In this document: positions 53,030 through 61,815 of the stretch, in pieces | Position numbering within the stretch: the first letter of the stretch is position 1 | How the letters are laid out: each line of letters opens with the position of its first letter | Assembly (NCBI RefSeq): GCF_900188485.1 | Contig: NZ_FZPH01000003.1 | Span: 434,001 to 498,000 of the forward strand | Source of the DNA: Asanoa hainanensis | GTDB lineage: Bacteria; Actinomycetota; Actinomycetes; Mycobacteriales; Micromonosporaceae | DNA length: 64,000 nt | Direction: 5' to 3' | Notes under the pieces: model-generated | Told to the model about the DNA's origin: nothing | What the model saw: only the letters and a program-made list of their open reading frames with translations | Databases searched by the model: none | Position numbers and translations under genes: made by a program

Positions 53030-53907
53030 CGGTCCTCTCCCCTCGTGGTCGCACGCAGGTGGACGACGACGTACACCGACGAGATGAGCAGCATGATGGT
53101 CGCCAGCGCCGAGCCGAAGCCGATCCGGCTCGCCTCGCCGATGATGTTCTGCGCGACCAGCGCCGCGATCACCTCCAGGCCGTTGCGGCCCTTGTTGACG
53201 ATCCACACGATGTCGAACGCGCGCAGCGACTCGATGATCGTGATGACCAGGACGATCAGGTTGATCGGCCGAAGCACCGGGAAGACGATCGAGAAGAAGG
53301 TCCGCGGCTCGCTCGCCCCGTCGACCCGGGCCGCCTCACGCAACCCCGGATCCACCGCCTTCAGGCCGGCCAGGTAGATCAGCATGATGTAGCCGGTGTG
53401 CTTCCAGCCCGTCGCGACCAGCACCGCCCACAGGTTGACGTTCGGGTCGCCGTACCAGTCGATCTGGGTGCCGAGCACCGCGTTGAGCAGGCCCTGGTCC
53501 CGCGAGTAGATGAGCTGCCAGATGAAGCCGGTCAGCGCCAGCGACAGGATGACGGGCAGGTAGAACGCCGTCTGGTAGAGGCGGCTGCCGCGGATCTCCT
53601 TGTCCAGCAACACGGCGAGGAACATCCCGAGCGGCGTGGGGATCAGGAACAGGAAGCCGACCCAGATCAGGTTGTGCCAGATCGCCGGCCAGAACGGCGG
53701 GTAGATCGTGGCGATGTTCTGGTAGTTGTCGAAGCCGATCCAGTCGATCGAGCTCAGCCCGCCGAAGCCCTCCCACCGCGAGAACGACAGCGCGACCGAG
53801 GAGAGGGCCGGCAACCAGACGAGCAGGACCACGAACACGAGGGGTACGCCGATCATCAGCGTCACGACGATCCGGTCGAGTGGCGTCAACCGTCTTCGCG
53901 AGCGCAT
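53026..53907 (-). CDS. Carbohydrate ABC transporter permease, MalF type (alpha-galactoside locus)
   Basis: A 293-residue permease with six helices. The N-terminal RSRRRLTPLDR precedes the first helix, and EAARVDGASEPRTFFSIVFP is the EAA loop. The ATG at 53907 follows GGGAGG by a few bases; an ATG at 53919 would add four residues. It pairs with the next gene product and with the binding protein encoded at 56095. Confidence 0.9.
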   Translation of the reverse strand: MRSRRRLTPLDRIVVTLMIGVPLVFVVLLVWLPALSSVALSFSRWEGFGGLSSIDWIGFDNYQNIATIYPPFWPAIWHNLIWVGFLFLIPTPLGMFLAVLLDKEIRGSRLYQTAFYLPVILSLALTGFIWQLIYSRDQGLLNAVLGTQIDWYGDPNVNLWAVLVATGWKHTGYIMLIYLAGLKAVDPGLREAARVDGASEPRTFFSIVFPVLRPINLIVLVITIIESLRAFDIVWIVNKGRNGLEVIAALVAQNIIGEASRIGFGSALATIMLLISSVYVVVHLRATTRGEDR

Positions 53908-53939
53908 GGCGCCTCCCATTGATCGGGCCCTTGCATGAT

Positions 53940-53967
53940 CGTAACCATCAATATTTACTGACGTAAC
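53940..53967. promoter_or_regulatory. CGTAAC direct repeats in the alpha-galactoside divergent promoter
   Basis: CGTAAC occurs at 53940-53945 and 53962-53967, 22 bases apart, in the AT-rich 90-base gap between the permease operon and the GH27 gene. TTAC-TGAC-GTAA (53955-53966) overlaps the second copy. A regulator encoded elsewhere may bind here, since none is present in the locus. Confidence 0.4.
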
Positions 53968-53997
53968 GTTGTGGCGGCACGAAGATTGGTGCATATC

Positions 53998-56067
53998 ATG
54001 CGAAAGCCGCTGTCGCTCCTGGCCATCACGCTGCTCGCCGCCTCGACCCTGGTGGCCACCGCGCCCGCCGCGTCGGCGGCGACTCCTGTCGTGCCGATCA
54101 CCGCGCCGCCGATGGGCTGGAACAGCTGGAACCGCTTCGGCTGCGACATCGACGAGAACCTGATCAAACAGACCGCCGACGCGATCGTCGCGAACAACCT
54201 CGACGACCTCGGCTACCGCTACGTCAACATCGACGACTGCTGGATGGCGTCGACCCGCGACGCGCAGGGCCGGCTGCAACCCCACCCGACCCGCTTCCCG
54301 GGCGGCATCAAGGCCCTCGCCGACTACGTGCACGCCCGCGGGCTCAAGCTCGGCATCTACGAGTCCGCCGGCACCGCGACCTGCCAGGGGCTGCCGGGCA
54401 GCCTCGACCACGAGGTGGTCGACGCCAACACGTTCGCCGCCTGGGAGGTCGACCTCCTCAAGTACGACAACTGCAACAACCAGGGCCGCCCGGACGCGGC
54501 CCGCTACAAGGCGATGGGCGACGCGCTCAAGGCCAGCGGCCGGGCCATCGTCTACAGCATCTGCAACTGGGGGCTGGCCGACCCGTGGGTCTTCGCCCCG
54601 CAGGTGGGCGGCAGCCTCTGGCGCACGACCGGCGACATCAGCGACAACTGGGGCAGCGTGCTGTCGCTGCTCGACCAGCAGAACGGCCTGGAGCCGTTCG
54701 CCCGCAACAACGGCTTCAACGACCCCGACATGCTCGAGGTCGGCAACGGCGGGATGACCACGACCGAATACACCGCCCACTTCAGCCTGTGGGCCCTGCT
54801 CAACTCGCCGCTGCTGCTCGGCAACGACCTGCGCTCGATGTCCGCGGCGACCCTGGGCATCATCCGCAACGCCGAGGTGATCGCGGTCAACCAGGACTGG
54901 GGCGGCTCCCAGGGCCGCAAGGTCCGCGACTTCGGCGAGACCGAGGTGTGGGCCAAGCCGATGAGTGACGGCGGCGCGGCGGTCGTGCTCTTCAACCGGT
55001 CCACCGCCACCGCCACCATCACGACCTCCGCCGCGGAGATCGGCCTCGGCGGCTCGTCGTCCTACGCGTTGCGCAACCTCTGGACCGGCGCGACCTCGAC
55101 CTCTACAGGTGCGATCTCCGCTTCCGTGGCGGCGCACGGTGCCGCGATGTTCCGGGTAAACCGCACCGGCACGCCGGCCGCTGCTCCGGCCGCCGGCACC
55201 TACCAGGTCGGCGACCTCGCCTGGCTCACGTCCAGCAACTTCTGGGGTCCGGCCGAGCGCAACCGGGCCAACGGCGAGCAGGCGGCCGGCGACGGCGGCC
55301 CGCTGACGATCAACGGCACCACCTACGCGAAGGGCGTCGGCGTCCACGCCGACAGCGCCGTGCACCTCTACCTCGGCCGCGCCTGCCCGCTGTTCACCAC
55401 GAACGTCGGCATCGACGACGAGGTGACCAACGCGGCCGCGTCGGTCCGGTTCCAGGTGTACGGCGACGGCAAGCTGCTCGCCTACAGCGGGATCAAGCGC
55501 GCGGCCGACGGACCGACCCGACTCTCGGTGGCCACCGGCGGATACACCACATTGGAGCTACGGGTCACCGACGGGCGCGACAACGCCAACTACGACCACG
55601 CCGACTGGGGTGGCGCCACGTTGACCTGCACCGCACCGGGCACCGGCTCGAGCCCCTCGTTCACCGGCTCCAACGGCTGGGGACCGGCCGAGCGCGACCA
55701 GTCCAACGGTGAGCAGGCCGCCGGCGACGGCGCGGTGCTGACCTCGGGCGGCGTCAGCTACGTGCGCGGCATCGGCGGGCACGCGCCCGGCGACCTGACG
55801 GTCAACCTCGGCGGCACCTGCGAGCGGTTCACCGCCGTCGCGGGCATCGACGCCGAGGTCACCTCCGCCACCGCGCGGGTCGTCTTCACCGTGCTCGCCG
55901 ACGGCGTGACGCTTTACACCAGCCCACCCGTGACGCTGGCGTCCGGCCCTGCCACGGTCGACCTCGACGTGACCGGCCGCGGGGCGCTGCGCCTCGTGCT
56001 CGGTGACGGCGGCAACGGGATCGACTTCGACCACGCCGACTGGGCCGACGCCCGCCTCCTCTGCTAA
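53998..56067 (+). CDS. Secreted GH27 alpha-galactosidase with two NPCBM-like modules
   Basis: A 689-residue enzyme. A signal peptide ends near ASAA (about residue 28). The GH27 barrel has APPMGWNSWNRFGCD, the nucleophile Asp157 in LLKYDNCN and the acid/base Asp244 in NDPDML. A beta-sandwich domain follows (about 310-400), then two NPCBM-like carbohydrate-binding modules (about 410-550 and 560-689), each with a WGPAER...NGEQAAGDG core and a HADW ending. It removes terminal alpha-galactose from oligo- or polysaccharides outside the cell. No good ribosome site is seen before the ATG at 53998. The binding-protein gene follows 27 bases on. Confidence 0.93.
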   Translation: MRKPLSLLAITLLAASTLVATAPAASAATPVVPITAPPMGWNSWNRFGCDIDENLIKQTADAIVANNLDDLGYRYVNIDDCWMASTRDAQGRLQPHPTRFPGGIKALADYVHARGLKLGIYESAGTATCQGLPGSLDHEVVDANTFAAWEVDLLKYDNCNNQGRPDAARYKAMGDALKASGRAIVYSICNWGLADPWVFAPQVGGSLWRTTGDISDNWGSVLSLLDQQNGLEPFARNNGFNDPDMLEVGNGGMTTTEYTAHFSLWALLNSPLLLGNDLRSMSAATLGIIRNAEVIAVNQDWGGSQGRKVRDFGETEVWAKPMSDGGAAVVLFNRSTATATITTSAAEIGLGGSSSYALRNLWTGATSTSTGAISASVAAHGAAMFRVNRTGTPAAAPAAGTYQVGDLAWLTSSNFWGPAERNRANGEQAAGDGGPLTINGTTYAKGVGVHADSAVHLYLGRACPLFTTNVGIDDEVTNAAASVRFQVYGDGKLLAYSGIKRAADGPTRLSVATGGYTTLELRVTDGRDNANYDHADWGGATLTCTAPGTGSSPSFTGSNGWGPAERDQSNGEQAAGDGAVLTSGGVSYVRGIGGHAPGDLTVNLGGTCERFTAVAGIDAEVTSATARVVFTVLADGVTLYTSPPVTLASGPATVDLDVTGRGALRLVLGDGGNGIDFDHADWADARLLC

Positions 56068-56094
56068 CCCTCTGCCCAACCTATGGAGGATCGG

Positions 56095-57408
56095 ATGAGA
56101 CATCAGAGTTCACCGGCGCCCTCGGTTTTCGGGTTGCCCGTACCCCGGCGATCCCTGCTCCTCGGTGCCGCCGCCCTCGCGGCCGCTCCCGCGCTCGCCG
56201 CCTGCGGTGACGACGAGGGTGGCGGCACCACCGGCGGCGACGGCACCGGCGAGGTGACCTTCGGCTCCAACGAGGTCGGCTCGACGTTCGCCAAGCAGCG
56301 CCAGGCCGCCGTCGCCGACTTCCAGGCGAAGAACAGCGGCATCACGGTCAAGCTCAACGAGATCGACCACAACACGTTCCAGGAGAACATCAACAACTAC
56401 CTGCAGGGCAGCCCGGACGACGTGTTCTCCTGGTTCGCCGGCTACCGCATGCGGTTCTTCGCCCGGCGCGGGCTGGTCGGCGACATCAGCGACGTCTGGC
56501 CCCTGGACGGCGTCGCTGAATCGTTCAAGACGGCCTCCACCGGCGACGACGGCAAGCAGTACTTCGTGCCGCAGTCCTACTACCCGTGGGCGCTGTTCTA
56601 TCGCAAGAGCGTCTGGGCAGAACGCGGCTACACGCCGCCGACCACCCTCGACGAGCTGTCCACCCTGGCCGACAAGATGAAGTCCGACGGGTTGGTGCCG
56701 ATCGCGTTCGCCGACAAGGACGGCTGGCCCGCGATGGGCACCTTCGACATCCTCAACATGCGGATCAACGGCTACCAGTTCCACATCGACCTGATGGCCG
56801 GCAAGGGATCCTGGGAGAGCGCCGAGGTCAAGAAGGTCTTCGACACCTGGGCGCAGTTGTTGCCGCTGCACCAGCCGGACGCGCTCGGCCGCACCTGGCA
56901 GGAGGCCGCGCAGTCGTTGCAGCAGAAGAAGGCCGGCATGTACCTGCTGGGCACCTTCCTGATCGACCAGTTCCCGCAGGGCGAGCGCGAGGACGTCGAC
57001 CTGTTCACCTTCCCGGCGATCGACCCGGCGATCGGCTCGGACGCGATCGACGCCCCGATCGACGGCTTCTGCATGAGCGCCAAACCCAAGAACGGGGCGG
57101 GCGCGAAGAAACTGCTCGCCTACCTGGCCGCGCCCTCGGCCGCGGCGGAGGCCAGCAAGCTCGGCGAGCCGTTCATCTCGTCGAACACGAAGGCCGACAC
57201 GAGCTCCTACACGACGATCCAGAAGAAGTCGGCGGAACTGGTCGGCAGCGCGAAGAACATCGCCCAGTTCCTGGACCGCGACACCCGCCCGGACTTCGCG
57301 TCGACGGTCATCATCCCGGCGTTCCAGGAGTTCATCCGCAAGCCCGGCGACGCGGCGAGCATCTTGAAGAGCATCGAAAGCCAGAAGAAGACGATCTTCA
57401 TCGATTAG
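56095..57408 (+). CDS. Sugar-binding lipoprotein of ABC transporter (alpha-galactoside locus)
   Basis: A 437-residue family 1 solute-binding protein. The signal has VPRRSLLLGAAALAA and the lipobox LAAC, a twin-arginine-like lipoprotein leader. Features include EIDHNTFQENINNYLQG and SWFAGYRMRFFARRGL. It should deliver galactosides released by the preceding GH27 enzyme to the divergent permeases. The ATG at 56095 follows GGAGG. It shares its stop with the convergent gene (TTAG). Confidence 0.9.
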   Translation: MRHQSSPAPSVFGLPVPRRSLLLGAAALAAAPALAACGDDEGGGTTGGDGTGEVTFGSNEVGSTFAKQRQAAVADFQAKNSGITVKLNEIDHNTFQENINNYLQGSPDDVFSWFAGYRMRFFARRGLVGDISDVWPLDGVAESFKTASTGDDGKQYFVPQSYYPWALFYRKSVWAERGYTPPTTLDELSTLADKMKSDGLVPIAFADKDGWPAMGTFDILNMRINGYQFHIDLMAGKGSWESAEVKKVFDTWAQLLPLHQPDALGRTWQEAAQSLQQKKAGMYLLGTFLIDQFPQGEREDVDLFTFPAIDPAIGSDAIDAPIDGFCMSAKPKNGAGAKKLLAYLAAPSAAAEASKLGEPFISSNTKADTSSYTTIQKKSAELVGSAKNIAQFLDRDTRPDFASTVIIPAFQEFIRKPGDAASILKSIESQKKTIFID

Positions 57409-58373
57409 TACGCCGCGTAGTAAACGGCTTCCAGGAGGTCGGTCGGGGGGTTGCGGACCGTCGAGATCGGCACGCCGATCCAGACGTCGACGAGCTGCCA
57501 GACCGCTTCCCGATCAGGGGTACGCACGACGCGGTGCAGGGTGCGGGCGCCTTCCGGTGCCGAGGACGGCCGGACGACCACTACTGGTCGGCCGTCCTCG
57601 ACCCGGTAGGCGAACGCGTCGATCCGCTGTAGGCCCGCGCCGCGGAGGTGTTCGTAGAGCTCGTCGGTCGCCGGCACCTCCGCTGGGCCGTGGACCACCC
57701 GCGCGAACTGCTCGTGGGCCAGCTCCTCTAGCTCGGCCACCGGTAGCCCGGCTAGCACGGGCCCGCGGTCGACGACCGCTGGCGGCGGCTCTGGTGCCGC
57801 CACGAACGGTGGCACCGCGGTGATCTCCGGGACGGCCACGATCGGGGGCACTGGCACTAGGGCCGGCATGGCCGGCGCCGCCGCCTGGATCGGCACCGGC
57901 ACCCGGATCGGCTCCGCTGCCTGGACGGGCTCCGCTGCCTGGACGGGCTCCGCTGCCTGGACCGGCTCCGCCAACAACACCGGCTTCGCCACCTGGACCG
58001 GCTCTGTCACCTGGACCGGCTCCACCGCCAAGATCGGCTCTGCCGGCTCGGTCGGCTCCGCGGGTGCCGGCTCCGGTGTCGGCGGTGGTTCCACCGCTGG
58101 TGCCACGACCGCTGTCGGGGCGGGTGTCAGCTCCAGCTCCGGGTCGGGTTCGGGCTGCCAATCGGGTTCCGGGACGGGCTCGGCCTCCGGCATGCTGAGC
58201 TTGAGTCGGCGGGCGATCTCTTCCAAACCGCTGTCCGGCAGGTCGGTGAGCATCACGCGGCGGTGGACGGTCGGCAGCGGCTCTTCGCCGGCGTAGTCGC
58301 CTGGCCACTCCTCCGGCGACTCCGAAACCTCGTGCACGGGTCGTGACCCCTTCCCTACGGCATCGCTGTCCAC
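57405..58373 (-). CDS. Pro/Val/Glu-rich repeat protein, function unknown
   Basis: A 322-residue protein. The N-terminal 60 residues are acidic with LPDSGLEEIARRLKL. Residues about 65-215 are a low-complexity stretch of Pro, Val, Glu and Ala with repeated EPVQ(A/V) units, similar in character to TonB-type linkers. The C-terminal 110 residues look folded (LEELAHEQFARVVHG, DAFAYRVEDGRPVVVV, ending EAVYYAAY). There is no signal peptide or membrane helix. I do not recognise a family for the folded part. Confidence 0.7.
   Translation of the reverse strand: MDSDAVGKGSRPVHEVSESPEEWPGDYAGEEPLPTVHRRVMLTDLPDSGLEEIARRLKLSMPEAEPVPEPDWQPEPDPELELTPAPTAVVAPAVEPPPTPEPAPAEPTEPAEPILAVEPVQVTEPVQVAKPVLLAEPVQAAEPVQAAEPVQAAEPIRVPVPIQAAAPAMPALVPVPPIVAVPEITAVPPFVAAPEPPPAVVDRGPVLAGLPVAELEELAHEQFARVVHGPAEVPATDELYEHLRGAGLQRIDAFAYRVEDGRPVVVVRPSSAPEGARTLHRVVRTPDREAVWQLVDVWIGVPISTVRNPPTDLLEAVYYAAY
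57910..57963. repeat. Tandem 18-base repeat inside the Pro/Val/Glu-rich gene
   Basis: Three head-to-tail copies of an 18-base unit beginning GGCTCCGCTGCCTGGAC, the third with one change. On the minus strand each encodes six residues (VQAAEP frame). Diverged copies continue to about 58030. Such a block can change length by slippage without shifting frame. Confidence 0.85.
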
Positions 58374-58431
58374 CGTAGAGCCGGAACCCGGGCCGGCACG
58401 ACGGACGCCGTGTGCGCTTGACCCGTACGTG

Positions 58432-59295
58432 TCATCGATTCAGCAGATCGCGGAGGTCCTTGACGATCTCGGCGGGTGCCTGCTCGGCCATGAAGTGCCC
58501 GGCCGTGGTGGTGCGGTGCACCAGGTCCGGCGCCCAGGCCCGCCACAGTGCCACCGCGTCGTACCCGAGCGCCGCGCCCCAGTCCTGCTGCACGACGGTG
58601 ACCGGCATGGCCAGCCGGCGGCCGGCCGCCCGGTCGGCCCGGTCGTGTTCGACGTCGATGCCCGCCGACGCGCGGTAGTCCGCCACGATCGACGGCACCG
58701 CCGCGCGGGAGGCGGCCAGGTACTCCGCACGTACCTCCTCGGGAATTCCCTCTCCGCCCCACCCGTCCAGGAACGAGCCGAAGAACTCGTCCGCGGTCGC
58801 CGCGATCATCCGCTCGGGCAACCCGGGCGGCTGGGCCATCAGGTAGAGGTGGAACGCGACGGCCGCGTTGACGCCGTGCAGCACGTCCCACATGTCCAGC
58901 GTCGGCAGCACGTCCAGGATCGCCAGCCGGGCGATCGAGTCGGGATGGTCCAGGCCGGCCCGGATGGCCACGAGCGCACCCCGGTCGTGGCCCGCGAGCG
59001 CGAACCGCTCGTGCCCGAGCGCGCGGGCCATGGCCACGATGTCGGCGGCCATCGTGCGCTTCGAGTAGGTGTCGGCGTCCCGCGCCGCGGGCTTGTCGCT
59101 GGCCCCGTAACCGCGCAGGTCGGGGCAGATAACCGTGTGGTCGACGGCCAGGTCGGCCGCCACGTGGCGCCACATCAACTGGGTCTGTGGGAAGCCGTGC
59201 AGCAGCACGATCGGGCTGCCGGACCCGCCCACCGCGACGTTGAGGGCGACATCCGCGTCCGCCGGGACGCGAAGCTGGTCGAAACCTGGAATCAT
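58432..59295 (-). CDS. Alpha/beta hydrolase, haloacetate-dehalogenase/epoxide-hydrolase type
   Basis: A 287-residue protein. The oxyanion-hole motif is HGFPQTQLMW, the nucleophile elbow AGHDRGA puts Asp104 where lipases have Ser, and the catalytic His lies in TAGHFMAEQ. An Asp nucleophile means hydrolysis through an ester intermediate, as in fluoroacetate dehalogenase and epoxide hydrolases. The substrate is not known. GAGGA precedes the ATG at 59295. The divergent BTAD gene begins 86 bases away and may regulate it. Confidence 0.88.
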   Translation of the reverse strand: MIPGFDQLRVPADADVALNVAVGGSGSPIVLLHGFPQTQLMWRHVAADLAVDHTVICPDLRGYGASDKPAARDADTYSKRTMAADIVAMARALGHERFALAGHDRGALVAIRAGLDHPDSIARLAILDVLPTLDMWDVLHGVNAAVAFHLYLMAQPPGLPERMIAATADEFFGSFLDGWGGEGIPEEVRAEYLAASRAAVPSIVADYRASAGIDVEHDRADRAAGRRLAMPVTVVQQDWGAALGYDAVALWRAWAPDLVHRTTTAGHFMAEQAPAEIVKDLRDLLNR

Positions 59296-59381
59296 CTCGA
59301 GGGTCCTCTCCTGATCGATTGGTACGGGTCCAGCGTGCCGATCGCGGATGAGCAACCGATGAGCGCGCTACGTTGACCTGC

Positions 59382-61241
59382 GTGTCTGTCGGTTTCGGCG
59401 TCCTCGGCCCGGTCGTCGCCTGGTCCGCTCCCGGTGCGCCGGTCGACCTGCGCGGCCCCCGGCACCGAGCGGTGCTGGCCCGCCTGGTGGTCGCCCGCGG
59501 CCGGGTGGTCCCGGTCGACCAGCTCGTCGACGACCTGTGGACCAACCCGCCGTCGGGCGCGGTCAGCGCCCTGCGCACGTTCGTCGCCGCCCTGCGCCGG
59601 GCGCTGGAGCCCGACCGCGCACCGCGCACGAAACCAACACTGCTGGTCACCGAGGGCCCGGGGTACGCGCTGCGGGCGGCACCGGACGCGGTGGACGCCT
59701 GGCGGTTCGAGGCCGCGGTCGAGGGGCACGCCGCTCCGGAGCGGCTGGGCGAGGCCCTGGGCTGGTGGCGCGGACCCGCGTACGCCGGACTGGACGAGCC
59801 CTGGGCCCGGGACGAGCGGGCCCGGCTGGAGGAGGTAAGGCTGCGCGCGGTCGAGCTGCGCGCCGAAGCGCTGATCCGGCTCGGCCGGGCCGCCGACGTC
59901 GTGCCCGACCTGGACGCCCACGCGGCCGGCCACCCGTGGCGGGAGGACGCCTGGCGGCTGCTCGCCGAGGCGCTGTGGCGGGCGAACCGCCAGGCGGACG
60001 CCCTCGCCGTGCTGCGGCGGGCCCGCGACCTGCTGCGCGAGCAGCTCGGCATCGACCCGGGCCCGGCGCTGCGGCAACTCGAGTCCGACATCCTCCGCCA
60101 GGACCCACCCGCGCTCGACACCTGGGAGCTGACGGCCGCGGCGTACGAGCGCACCGTCGTCGCCGGCGGCCCGGCCCGGCTGGAGTCGACTGTGGACCTG
60201 CTGCGTGGCCTCGCGGTCGGCGGCGGGTTGGCGGCGGCCCGCGGGCAACGGCTGGCCACCGTCGAGGCGGCCGAACGGCTCGGCGATCCGGAGCTCACCG
60301 CGCGGGTGATCGGCGGCTACGACGTACCCGCGATCTGGACGAGGTCCGACGACCCGGAGCAGGCGGCGGCGATCGTGGCCGCGGCCGAACGGACGCTGGC
60401 CAGGCTGCCGACCGCGGCTCCGGACTTCATCCGCGCCCGCCTGCTGGCAACGGTCGCGGTCGAGTCCCGGGGCACGGACCGGCACACCGCCGCCCGCGAG
60501 GCCGAGCGCCTGGCCCGCCGGCTCGGCGACCCGGCGCTGCTGGCGTTCGTCCTCAACGGTGTCTTCATGCAGTCGTTCCAGCACGCCGGGCTGGCGGCCG
60601 AACGCGACCGGATCGGCGCGGAGCTCACCGAGATCTCGGCCGCCAACGGCCTGGCGTCGTTCGAGATCCTCGGCCACCTCGTGCGGATGCAGGCCCGCTC
60701 GGCGCTCGCCGACTTCACGACGGCGGACGAGCACGCCGCGGCGGCCGACCGACTCGCCGGACGATACGGCCGGCCGTTGGTCGGCGTCTTCACCCGGTGG
60801 TACGCGGCACTGCGGCTGGCCGCGAGCGGAGCCCCGGCAGAGTCCGCCTACCGCGCGGCGGCGACCGACCTGTCCGGCACGGGCATGCCCGGCGTCGAGC
60901 GCGGCCTGCTGCCGCTGGCCCTGCTCTGCCTGCGGGTGTGGCACGACCAGCCGATCCAGTTCGCGGCGGACACCAACTGGGGCCCGTACGGGCCGTGGGT
61001 GCGCCCGCTGATCGACGACGCCGCCCTGGACGCCGCCCCGGAGCCGCCGCACGACCTGTTGTTCGAAGCGCTGTGGTGCCTGCTCGGAGCGGCGGCCGTC
61101 CGGGCGGGCGACCGGGAGTGGGCGCTCCGGGCACACGGCGCGCTGGCCCCGGCGGCGGGCGAACTGGCCGGCGCGGGGAGCGGCATGCTCACGGTGGGCC
61201 CGGTCACCGAGCACCTGGCTCGGCTGGAGGCGCTTCTCTAG
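59382..61241 (+). CDS. BTAD-domain (SARP/AfsR-type) transcriptional regulator
   Basis: A 619-residue protein. The winged helix starts at once (VGFGVLGPVVAW; LRGPRHRAVLARLVV), the BTAD domain lies at about 95-240 with AWRLLAEALWRANRQADALAVLRR, and the rest is TPR-like helices with no NB-ARC ATPase. It binds DNA as an activator, often of secondary metabolism. I chose GTG 59382, seven bases after TACGTT, so it may be leaderless; TTG 59373 is an alternative. Its stop interlocks with that of the CGNR gene (CTAG). Confidence 0.88.
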   Translation: MSVGFGVLGPVVAWSAPGAPVDLRGPRHRAVLARLVVARGRVVPVDQLVDDLWTNPPSGAVSALRTFVAALRRALEPDRAPRTKPTLLVTEGPGYALRAAPDAVDAWRFEAAVEGHAAPERLGEALGWWRGPAYAGLDEPWARDERARLEEVRLRAVELRAEALIRLGRAADVVPDLDAHAAGHPWREDAWRLLAEALWRANRQADALAVLRRARDLLREQLGIDPGPALRQLESDILRQDPPALDTWELTAAAYERTVVAGGPARLESTVDLLRGLAVGGGLAAARGQRLATVEAAERLGDPELTARVIGGYDVPAIWTRSDDPEQAAAIVAAAERTLARLPTAAPDFIRARLLATVAVESRGTDRHTAAREAERLARRLGDPALLAFVLNGVFMQSFQHAGLAAERDRIGAELTEISAANGLASFEILGHLVRMQARSALADFTTADEHAAAADRLAGRYGRPLVGVFTRWYAALRLAASGAPAESAYRAAATDLSGTGMPGVERGLLPLALLCLRVWHDQPIQFAADTNWGPYGPWVRPLIDDAALDAAPEPPHDLLFEALWCLLGAAAVRAGDREWALRAHGALAPAAGELAGAGSGMLTVGPVTEHLARLEALL

Positions 61242-61717
61242 CGGTTGCGCTGGTAGTGCCGGCGGGCCTTCATCCGGTTGCCGCAGACGGCCATCGAGCA
61301 CCAGCGTGCGGTGTTCGTGCGGCTGTGGTCGATCAGGAAGAGCTGGCACTCGTCGTTGGCGCACGGCCGCAGCCGGCCCGGGCTCCCCTTGGCCAGCGCG
61401 TCCCAGGTGAGGACGGCGCGCACGGCGAGGTCGCGGTCGGCCGGGACGTCGGCGTTCCAGGCGATGCCGTCGTCGGTCATCGCGGGCTTCAACGCGACCC
61501 CGTCGAGCAGGGCAGCCAGCGTGGCCGGGGGTCGCGCACCGCGCACGACGTCCTGGAGCGCGGCCCGGGCCGCGACGACGTGCTCGCGCTCCTTGCGGGT
61601 GCCGCGCCCGCCCAGCCCCACCAGCCACTGCGGGTCGGCGAGCTCGTCGCGCTGCTCCCCCTCGACGACCGGCGTGCTGTTGAGGATGGCCAGCAGCACA
61701 GCCTCGTCCGACTTCAT
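61238..61717 (-). CDS. CGNR zinc-finger (ABATE-domain) regulator
   Basis: A 159-residue protein. The N-terminal ABATE domain covers about 1-105. The C-terminal CGNR zinc finger has CANDECQLFLIDHSRTNTARWC, here in two Cys pairs, ending CGNRMKARRHYQR. The family is thought to bind DNA as stress-linked regulators. It is divergent from an alpha/beta hydrolase gene, with AGGTTAG repeats between. The ATG at 61717 is preceded by AGGAGAACG. Confidence 0.9.
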   Translation of the reverse strand: MKSDEAVLLAILNSTPVVEGEQRDELADPQWLVGLGGRGTRKEREHVVAARAALQDVVRGARPPATLAALLDGVALKPAMTDDGIAWNADVPADRDLAVRAVLTWDALAKGSPGRLRPCANDECQLFLIDHSRTNTARWCSMAVCGNRMKARRHYQRNR

Positions 61718-61725
61718 CGTTCTCC

Positions 61726-61810
61726 TAACCTTCGTGAACCGCTTGACAGGTTAGCTGACGCGGTCCTAGGTTGCTAGTTGTAACCATCTTCGCTGCTCAT
61801 GGAGGTTAGA
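61726..61810 (+). promoter_or_regulatory. Promoter and AGGTTAG sites between CGNR and hydrolase genes
   Basis: TTGACA (61744-61749), 18 bases and TAGGTT (61768-61773) form a good rightward promoter. CTAACCT (61726-61732) and AGGTTAG (61749-61755) are an inverted pair spanning the -35, and a third AGGTTAG (61804-61810) lies at the hydrolase ribosome site. The CGNR protein is the likely binder. Confidence 0.6.
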
Positions 61811-61815
61811 AACAC

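Noticed and set aside
58432-59295. Naming the hydrolase as fluoroacetate dehalogenase
   Set aside because: The Asp-nucleophile motif is shared with epoxide hydrolases; substrate cannot be decided without structural or biochemical data.
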